Source: Maea johnstoni (lineage: Eukaryota; Annelida; Polychaeta; Spionida; Magelonidae). From it: DNA of 64,000 nucleotides. Both the position numbers and the translations under genes were made by a program. The first letter of the stretch is position 1, and each line of letters opens with the position of its first letter. The notes beneath the pieces are model-generated. The model had not been told where the DNA came from. It saw only the letters and a program-made list of their open reading frames with translations, and searched no databases. Positions 1 through 64,000 of the stretch are shown piece after piece. The stretch covers positions 24,781,921 through 24,845,920 of the forward strand of contig OZ012696.1 of the NCBI GenBank assembly GCA_963942565.1, given 5' to 3'.

Positions 1-128
1 GAGTAAGGCAATAGTAGATCCAATTACTAATGATAAGGAAAAGCCAACTTTGATAAACAAGATGTACATTATTCGCGATTCATCATCAATTGGGCATTTG
101 CCAAAATCTTTAAGAAACAATAACTCAC

Positions 129-57523
<57,395 letters not shown>

Positions 57524-57931
57524 CTGAAAATGTGGAATAATGGAAAAGGGTGTATTTCATGATATGCAACAATGCGTTTGGGCAAGAGATGCTTAAATGT
57601 GTTTTTCAAGATGTCTAATCTGGTATACATAATCAACTTCCACAATCAATAACCTTCCAATTATATTGAATATTCTCTGACGACTATTTTGATTGTAATG
57701 TTACAATAGTTTCTTTCATATTAGGTTAGCTCTTATTTAGCTCCCTACTGAAATATACCCATGTTGGAGATAGTGAGCTAGTGGGCTGGGTTCTAGAACT
57801 ATGGTAGAACAGAGAAAACAAATTATCTTTGTGTGACTTTGCTAGTTGTTTCAGGGGTGTGATATCGAGGATATTGATAGGTAACAATTCCACTGCATTA
57901 TTGTAGAAATTAAAAAATTGTTTACATTCAT

Positions 57932-58730
57932 CTATATTACTATTAATAAATGGTGTTGATAATGGGTTTTATTTGCCATCTGAACAGTCATGGCTCGCAT
58001 TTGAAACATCATCATCATGCCCAGTATATCAAACAGATGACTATAAATCTTATACAGCATTCTCCTTGTTTTGCCTTTTATACTCATTCTTCTAAGCTGG
58101 TAAAATAGGCTGTTGACCCATACCGAATAAAATGCTTTAGATACATCAAAATATGTCACATATACTCTTTTACCCAAGTTCGGAGAGAGCTGTACAAGAG
58201 CTGTCAGCAGACAAGAAATAGCCTTACTCCCATCACCTTGTGGAGGGGTAACACTGTTGATCCACCAGCTCCCAATCCTTGACCATATGAGAATTTAAAA
58301 GGTTTCTACTATAGGTTGACAACAGATTTATCTTCCTAAAATTCTCAGGGTTGGTGGTAGACATACTTTTGCTCTTATGAAGGGAATTTTCTATGCCCTC
58401 CTTAATTTGTCTGGGTATGTATTCAAATCTTATAATCCAGCTGAGCACTAGGAATAAGAATTTGACAACTCCATCTTCGCCCTGTTTGAAGTGTTCAGTC
58501 ATCATACAGTCAAGACTAGGCACTTTGCCAGAATTGAGTTTAGAAAAATCATCTCTAATTTCATTGTATGTGGCAGTTTTATCTAGAAATTCATCACTAT
58601 CACTCATATTCCTCCACACATTAATTTGTGCATCAACATAGTGATAATGTGTATGATCATAAGCTGGGTCTTTTCTGGGGGTGCATAAATTGCTGAAATG
58701 TCCCCTCCACACTTCAAGGAATTTGTTAGG
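57932..58730 (-). mobile_element. LINE reverse-transcriptase fragment, decayed
   Basis: Minus-strand pieces read WRGHFSNLCTPRKDPAYD, GKVPSLDCMMTEHFKQGED, WIIRFEYIPRQIKEG and, after a frame change near 58230, motif A VYVTYFDVSKAFYSVW with FYQLRRM. The order matches the fingers and palm of a LINE RT. The catalytic region beyond motif A is missing. Several frameshifts and stops. Confidence 0.75.
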
Positions 58731-58789
58731 ATATTGAGCCCTTATTTCTTTTACGGAACTTCCAAAATTCTCTTCTTTCTACCTTTGCT

Positions 58790-59250
58790 GTAGACATGGT
58801 ATGGCAAAGTTGTTCACTTGACTCACTCCATTCTTTTAAAGGGGGAGGATCCTCCCAGGTGTATAGCCTGTGATTATCAATTGACGATCAGCCATATTTT
58901 AATTGATTTGTGTGGATTTAATTGAACTCAGAAAAATACATTTTAGTGTAAATAGTTTCGAGGAACTCTTTGAGAAAGTTCCCTGGACAGCATTTTATCT
59001 TATCTAGATGAGATTGGTCTGTTTTACCATCTGTAAAACATCTTAAGCATTTAGTTTCTTTTAAAACGACCATATATGTGTAACTTTGAGACTGTTCATT
59101 CTTTTTTGAGCATTTTTATATATTTATAGCTTACTTGTAGTTTTCCTACAATAACAACGCACCATCAATTTATACATATTTTATGGCACTGAATGGCCTT
59201 TTGTGTGGCGATGTGCCTTTAAGCATCCATTTATCCATTCATTTGTTCAG
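58790..59250 (+). mobile_element. LINE 3'-end remnant (I/Jockey-like)
   Basis: The plus strand keeps a C-terminal pattern CDYQLTISHILIDLCGF near 58866-58920, then 'ttatggcactgaatggcctt' and a degenerate ATTC-type tail near 59220-59245, as at 4434-4500. Opposite orientation to the RT fragment just left of it, so the two are separate insertions. Confidence 0.6.
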
Positions 59251-59267
59251 TTTTATATTCTCTGTAC

Positions 59268-59286
59268 ATACAGACACACACACATA

Positions 59287-59376
<90 letters not shown>

Positions 59377-59388
59377 CACACACACATA

Positions 59389-59475
<87 letters not shown>
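59268..59475. repeat. Two (TA)n arrays, each headed by ACAGACACACACACATATTCA
   Basis: The same 21-base lead-in occurs at 59270 and 59372 before each TA run, so a unit of about 102 bp (lead-in plus TA run) was tandemly duplicated. Confidence 0.92.
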
Positions 59476-59479
<4 letters not shown>

Positions 59480-59679
59480 TGTAGAACGCGGCGCTGGCTT
59501 GAGGAGAAATAAAACTGCGTGCTGCTTCTGGGCTTGCCTTACCGCCACTGACGCTATGACGTCAGTCTTCACGTGAGCGTTCTTCGCAATGGGCCAATCA
59601 TGATGCGGTGTTCCTTCGTCGCTATGCACGACGAGGTCGCGACGCCTAGACAATTAGAGGCGCCCTCTATTGGTCAGCA

Positions 59680-59745
59680 TATTAACTATTGTTGACCTAC
59701 AATAGCGGTTTCGTCTATTATGAGACTCATCAGAGGCAATTTTGC
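59680..59745 (-). ncRNA. Hammerhead-ribozyme-like motif
   Basis: The minus strand reads CTGATGA (59733-59727), stem II AGAC/GTCT closed by a six-base loop (59726-59713), GAAA (59712-59709), a 3-bp stem III ACC/GGT with a nine-base loop, and the cleavage triplet GTC ending at 59694. All conserved core bases are present. Stem I is weak: an A-T pair, then a small internal loop and CAAT/ATTG. Penelope-like elements are known hosts of such minimal type I hammerheads. Confidence 0.75.
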
Positions 59746-60109
59746 GAAATTTGGGGCCCTCATTAAGATGTGTGTACTTAGTGTACAGGGCCGTTCGGAT
59801 CTCAGTTATATGGGATCCTCCCATTGGAAGAATGAAACTATATAGTTCCCGTTCACGTGGAAAGCATTACTTAGTTTTGAGGGTTTTTACACCCCGAGCG
59901 AATCTTAGTCCACCACCACAAAAAGATTGATAAGTGTAAAACGGGGCGGTGATGGTGGGCCTTGATCCCTCCCCTTTCTAATGGAGAGTGTGTGGATTTA
60001 ATCATAGAAAATCACCAGTGTCCTTATGTTGTATATGGATGGGTTATCTATTTAGATCGAATAGATATTAATATGGATGTCACACGAGACATCATTAGAT
60101 ATGTGGCCG

Positions 60110-60229
60110 GTAAATATATATAAGCCGGTCTTGTTGATATAATTGAAATGACAATAATAATAATAATGATAATAATATGAATCATTGTGGTAATTAATAA
60201 TAAAGCAGTTCATTTACTGTATTACACAT
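60110..60229. repeat. Left arm of a 120-bp inverted repeat
   Basis: From 'gtaaatatatataagccgg' to 'actgtattacacat' it equals the reverse complement of 63881-64000 with no mismatch that I can find. Includes an AAT/AATGAT microsatellite-like part. Confidence 0.93.
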
Positions 60230-60676
60230 TTCATTGAAACAATGATATGCTTTGATCAAAAAATGAAAATCAATAATTTTGATCGAAGTTGTACATTAAA
60301 ATTGCACAAGTCCTATAGAATGTACTGTCGGAATAAGTTCCAAAATTTATTATATAGTTGGCATCCATAAATAAAATATCCAGTAAAGAAGGAATAAATT
60401 AATACATAAGTTAGTAGAAAGCAGAAGCTGTAAAGTGTTGCCTCGAAATAGTAAGGGGTCACTTATCGGTGGTTGTCGAAATTTGCTCAATAGTGTGGGC
60501 TAATATGTACATAATAGAATATGTGTTTATGATGATATATTCACATGATGACACGAAACATCTATGTATGTCTAAATATGTAATTTAGTTGTGAATAAAG
60601 ATGGTAATAAGTAAACAAGGAGTAACTCAGTTGTTGTTGTAATTATAAGTCCTACAAGAGTGTTTGGGTTCTCAAT
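60230..60676. other. 3' untranslated part of the Penelope-like element
   Basis: AT-rich non-coding sequence between the stop codon and the inverted repeat arm; no further motif seen. Confidence 0.5.
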
Positions 60677-63600
60677 TTATTTGCCTCTACTACCCTTGTT
60701 TTTCTTCTCTGCAGCCTTGTTATTAAAGACATTGAGTCCATCAGGTATTTTGGAGCGTAACCTGCATATCCAAGTTTGTTCTAAGTCTAATCTGTGTAGT
60801 AATGACCCGTCACTATCCGGGTGTCCTTTCGCGTATTGTAACACGAAGATTCTCATGTCTTGTATGCCATTGTGACCTTCCTCATTGAAGTGTCTACCCA
60901 CGCTATGGATAAGGGTGTTGTTTTGAGTGACATTTCGGAAATGTTCACATACTCTGGATCTTAAAGTCCTTTTGGTCTGACCGACATACATTTTTTCGCA
61001 TTTAGAACATGCGATACAGTAGACTAGGTTGTTGCTCTCACAATTGCAATTGCGAATGGTAGTATAGGTTGAGTCCGCCAGGGGACACTCTAGGCGGCCG
61101 CCTTTGTCTAGGCGGTCACAATACCTGCAGTTATTGCGGGTACAGGCCCTATTTTTAGGGTCTAACGTTGGATCTTTTAGCACGGGTGGTCCTGGGACAT
61201 CCCATGGATTCTCTGTTGCGGCTCGAATGAGTATGTCTCTCACATTTTTGGGGCGTCTGAATCCCTTAATTATTCGGTAGTCCAAGAGAGGACGTGTGCT
61301 ACTGGACCTATCTAAAAGGTCCCAGTTTTTGGATATGATTTTGTCCAAAAGACTACCAGACGGATGGTAAGTAGTGATCAGATATAATCTTTTTTCTTCT
61401 TGTTCGGTCTGTGTGTCTAATGTTGGTGGTTTATATTCTAACAATTTCTGTCTTTTTAGGCGGTAGGCCTTTGCAAAAGCTTCTTGGAGCAGTTTTTTGG
61501 GGTAGCCTGCTCTGTGAAAGTGACCGGCCATGGTGCGGGCTTCAGTAGTGAAGTCATTGTTGTCACTGCATATCCTGCGTAATCGTAGGAATTGGCTGTA
61601 AGGTATGCTGTCCTTACATTTAGGAGGATGGCAAGATTTGTAACTAAGGTAGTTGTGGGCATCTGTGGGTTTAGTGTAAAGCCCAGTTTTGATGTTCCCT
61701 TCGTTGTCGAGGCGAACTTTGACGTCTAGGAAATTAACTGTTGTCGGTGAGATATCAATCTCAAACTTGATAGACGGGAGGCAATTGTTCAGATATGTAT
61801 TGAAGAGTTGTAGTTCTGCCTCTCCATGTGTCCAGATGACAAAAATGTCATCTATAAATCGGACCCATATATAGGGTTGCTTATGGTAAGTTTCTACATA
61901 TATATTTTCGAACCAACCCATGAATGTGTTGGCGAATGATGGGGCCACTTTGGTTCCCATAGCAGTACCACCAACCTGTAGGTAGTGTCTTCCTGCAAAG
62001 TCAAAGTTGTTCATAGTCAATACCATTCTCAATAGTGATATTAGGCTCCCATTGGAGGGGTTGCAGAATCTGCCACGATCTCTATATAGAGCTAGTCGAG
62101 CTGCCTCTAGTCCCTCATCATTGGGGATGTTAGTGTAGAGGCTTGCCACATCTAGGGTGGCTAGTAGTGTGCCTTCTGGTAATTTGTCAATGTTATGTAG
62201 TTTTTGTAGGAAATGTGTGGTGTCCTTGATGTACGAAGGTAATTTCTTTACATGTGGCTGTAAGAAGTGGTCTACTAATTGTGAGATCATTTCGGTCGGA
62301 CAACCGTTACCGGACACTATGGGTCTACCAGGTGGGTTGACCAGTTTTTTGTGGATTTTCGGAAGCATATAAAACAGTGATGTTCTGCCAGTGGATGACA
62401 TTAAATAGTCATGGCACTTAAGATCTATTTCTTTATCTTCATACATGTCAGCAATTTTTTTGTTAATAGTTTTCCTGTGTGTGTCTGTGAGATCGACATT
62501 GGTCTCTATGTAGAATTTATCATCACTTAATTGTCTAAGACCTTCATTAATGTAATCTGTGGTGTTCATTACCACCACTGCACCACCTTTATCAGCTGGT
62601 TTAACTGTGATGTCTTTATTAGATAAGAGTTTTTTAATGGACACTTTTTCTTCTGCTGTGATATTCTCTCCATTAAATTTAGGTAATTTAGATCTGTTGA
62701 GAGCTAGTTCATTTTGTTGAATGAAATATTCTAAGGGGGCTAATACTGGAGGTATCCAGTCTGAGGGCAGTTTAAATTTTCTGTCACTAAAAGGCTTGTC
62801 TGGATCAAATCTTGGTGTGTTCGGTATGATTATTTCTTCATCATCCTCATCATCACTATCTATAACTCGCTCTACCTCTTTGAAATAGATTTCTCTCTTT
62901 AGTTTAAGATGAAAATTGTCCAGATCATCTTTGTAGAGTCTGAAGTCAGGTTCGCCCGGGTTCGGACAGAACTTGAGGCCCCTTGCTAGGAGTCTTTTTT
63001 CTGATTGTGTAATGTTTGTGTCAGAGAGATTAACAACTAGCTTGTCATAATCTGTGTTAGAGTTGTTGTTTGAGTTTAAATCAATAAAAGCATGTAGGTG
63101 AGAAGAACAACCAACTATCGACTTATAGTAAAAATAACTTCCCTTTTTATTATTAATGGCACATCTCAACATTACCTGAGATAAAATTATCACCCATAGC
63201 AGGATCAACCCACCATATGCACAAATGGCACACTCAAGTGTGCTGGAATACCATAAATGGGTATAGGAATGTAGTGTCCTAATTAAACTTAGTGTGATCA
63301 AACTAGAGGCACAGTATAAATAGATGTTAATCACATTGTGTGTACTCGCATTAAGTGCTGTCGGAAATTTCTTGTATAGAAAGTTCTTTTCAAGATTGGC
63401 ACTTGATAAATAGAGAGCTGACGATGAAGTTTTAAGGAGAAACATGGAACATTTGTAGCATGGGCAGAGCCTCATTGCATGTATCATAGAATGATTTGTA
63501 ATAGAGGAATCCACAGGGTATTTCCTAGCTTGAGCTACACAGCACAGTGCTTGAGAGAGAGGAATATCATAACTATGAACATAGAGTAAATAAGTATTAC

Positions 63601-63718
63601 AGTACCTCTGTCTAACAAATTTTGAAGGATAGATAAAACCAGTACATCCTAGCTGAATATGATGTGTCTGAGGGTAAACTTTGAGGAACAACTTATTCTT
63701 CACATCAGGCTTAACCAT
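60677..63718 (-). CDS. Penelope-like reverse transcriptase with GIY-YIG endonuclease (1,013 aa)
   Basis: One uninterrupted frame. Residues 226-400 hold conserved N-terminal parts (LLARGLKFCPNPGEPDF; TVKPADKGGAVVVMN at 371-385). RT: motif A LATLDVASLYTNIP with Asp523, motif B GGTAMGTKVAPSFANTF (583-599), catalytic FIDD (621-624), NFLDVKV (662-668) and the YTKPTDAHNYL signature (681-691). A Cys-rich knot CTRNNCRYC (859-867) precedes the GIY-YIG domain: LVYCIACSKCEKMYVGQTKR (898-917), RVCEHF (922-927) and GRHFNEEGH (941-949). The product would prime reverse transcription at a nuclease-cut target. The first 200 residues lack family motifs and may be leader sequence that stays open; the real start may lie near residue 205-225. 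Looks intact. Confidence 0.93.
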   Translation of the reverse strand: MVKPDVKNKLFLKVYPQTHHIQLGCTGFIYPSKFVRQRYCNTYLLYVHSYDIPLSQALCCVAQARKYPVDSSITNHSMIHAMRLCPCYKCSMFLLKTSSSALYLSSANLEKNFLYKKFPTALNASTHNVINIYLYCASSLITLSLIRTLHSYTHLWYSSTLECAICAYGGLILLWVIILSQVMLRCAINNKKGSYFYYKSIVGCSSHLHAFIDLNSNNNSNTDYDKLVVNLSDTNITQSEKRLLARGLKFCPNPGEPDFRLYKDDLDNFHLKLKREIYFKEVERVIDSDDEDDEEIIIPNTPRFDPDKPFSDRKFKLPSDWIPPVLAPLEYFIQQNELALNRSKLPKFNGENITAEEKVSIKKLLSNKDITVKPADKGGAVVVMNTTDYINEGLRQLSDDKFYIETNVDLTDTHRKTINKKIADMYEDKEIDLKCHDYLMSSTGRTSLFYMLPKIHKKLVNPPGRPIVSGNGCPTEMISQLVDHFLQPHVKKLPSYIKDTTHFLQKLHNIDKLPEGTLLATLDVASLYTNIPNDEGLEAARLALYRDRGRFCNPSNGSLISLLRMVLTMNNFDFAGRHYLQVGGTAMGTKVAPSFANTFMGWFENIYVETYHKQPYIWVRFIDDIFVIWTHGEAELQLFNTYLNNCLPSIKFEIDISPTTVNFLDVKVRLDNEGNIKTGLYTKPTDAHNYLSYKSCHPPKCKDSIPYSQFLRLRRICSDNNDFTTEARTMAGHFHRAGYPKKLLQEAFAKAYRLKRQKLLEYKPPTLDTQTEQEEKRLYLITTYHPSGSLLDKIISKNWDLLDRSSSTRPLLDYRIIKGFRRPKNVRDILIRAATENPWDVPGPPVLKDPTLDPKNRACTRNNCRYCDRLDKGGRLECPLADSTYTTIRNCNCESNNLVYCIACSKCEKMYVGQTKRTLRSRVCEHFRNVTQNNTLIHSVGRHFNEEGHNGIQDMRIFVLQYAKGHPDSDGSLLHRLDLEQTWICRLRSKIPDGLNVFNNKAAEKKNKGSRGK

Positions 63719-63880
63719 GCATCTTAAAACGAGTAGCTGGTGTGTCGGAGAAGACCACTGTAAAAATATAACATAGTGAAAAATGTCAGTTAAAATGATC
63801 TCTATCTAAAATCATCCTTTAATTTCTAAATTGTATCTGGAGAAGTTCCAAATAGGTAATGGATGCATGGAGTAGTGTCC

Positions 63881-64000
63881 ATGTGTAATACAGTAAATGA
63901 ACTGCTTTATTATTAATTACCACAATGATTCATATTATTATCATTATTATTATTATTGTCATTTCAATTATATCAACAAGACCGGCTTATATATATTTAC
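63881..64000. repeat. Right arm of a 120-bp inverted repeat
   Basis: Reverse complement of 60110-60229, running off the window edge, so the full terminal repeat is longer than 120 bp. Confidence 0.93.

Larger units (their letters stand above)
59480..64000 (-). mobile_element. Penelope-like retroelement (cut by the right window edge)
   Basis: Contains one long RT/GIY-YIG frame on the minus strand, a 120-bp inverted repeat at 60110-60229 and 63881-64000, and a hammerhead core at about 59680-59745 on the sense strand. Inverted terminal repeats and hammerhead motifs are known for Penelope-like elements. The left limit is uncertain: the sequence changes from (TA)n to GC-richer DNA near 59476. The 5' end lies beyond the window. 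Confidence 0.85.

Overview
The window is animal nuclear DNA. It has GT-AG introns, exons that keep reading phase, LINE retrotransposons of the CR1 and I/Jockey groups, a Penelope-like retroelement with a GIY-YIG nuclease, short TIR transposons (MITEs) and long (TA)n, (TAG)n and (AAT)n arrays. The transposon mix suits a marine invertebrate (deuterostome or lophotrochozoan). I cannot name the species.

Almost everything from 129 to 57523 belongs to one large gene on the minus strand, cut off at the left window edge and with no first exon or promoter recognised on the right. I place 50 exons (about 17.4 kb of coding sequence, about 5,800 residues) of three kinds. (1) Ten two-exon modules of about 145-160 residues run from a conserved Cys near the start (for example CEEVEGMEDP) to a conserved Cys near the end (HACYPSVT or ITVCLPE). 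They look like a discoidin/galactose-binding-like beta-sandwich, a tentative call. (2) Thirteen exons made mostly or wholly of an 18-bp tandem repeat encode Ser-Ser-Val-Pro-Pro-Pro, up to 2.1 kb each. (3) Seventeen mini-exons of 27-45 bp encode Thr-rich linkers. Nearly every unit is phase 1-1, so exons can be added, lost or skipped without breaking the frame. The product looks like a secreted mucin-like or matrix glycoprotein, with sugar-binding-like modules on long O-glycosylatable proline-rich stalks.

The locus has grown by tandem duplication at several scales: the 18-bp repeat, higher-order blocks of 249-552 bp inside repeat exons, mini-exon/intron units of about 0.65 kb (18.9-20.3 kb), a 10-kb duplication (about 19191-29757 and 29760-39606), and a 4-kb unit present in three copies from 43.2 to 53.8 kb. 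Old plus-strand I/Jockey LINE remnants were carried along in the introns.

Younger insertions break up the copies: an apparently intact CR1-type LINE (39642-43188) whose empty site survives in the neighbouring duplicate, a 757-bp MITE (34296-35052) whose empty site survives in the other 10-kb copy, two MITEs lodged in (TA)n arrays (13329-13929, 55818-55992) and two more at 17.4-18.7 kb.

From 57.5 kb to the right edge there are only mobile elements: LINE fragments, (TA)n arrays and a Penelope-like element with an open 1,013-residue reading frame, a hammerhead-ribozyme core and a perfect 120-bp inverted repeat at its sides.
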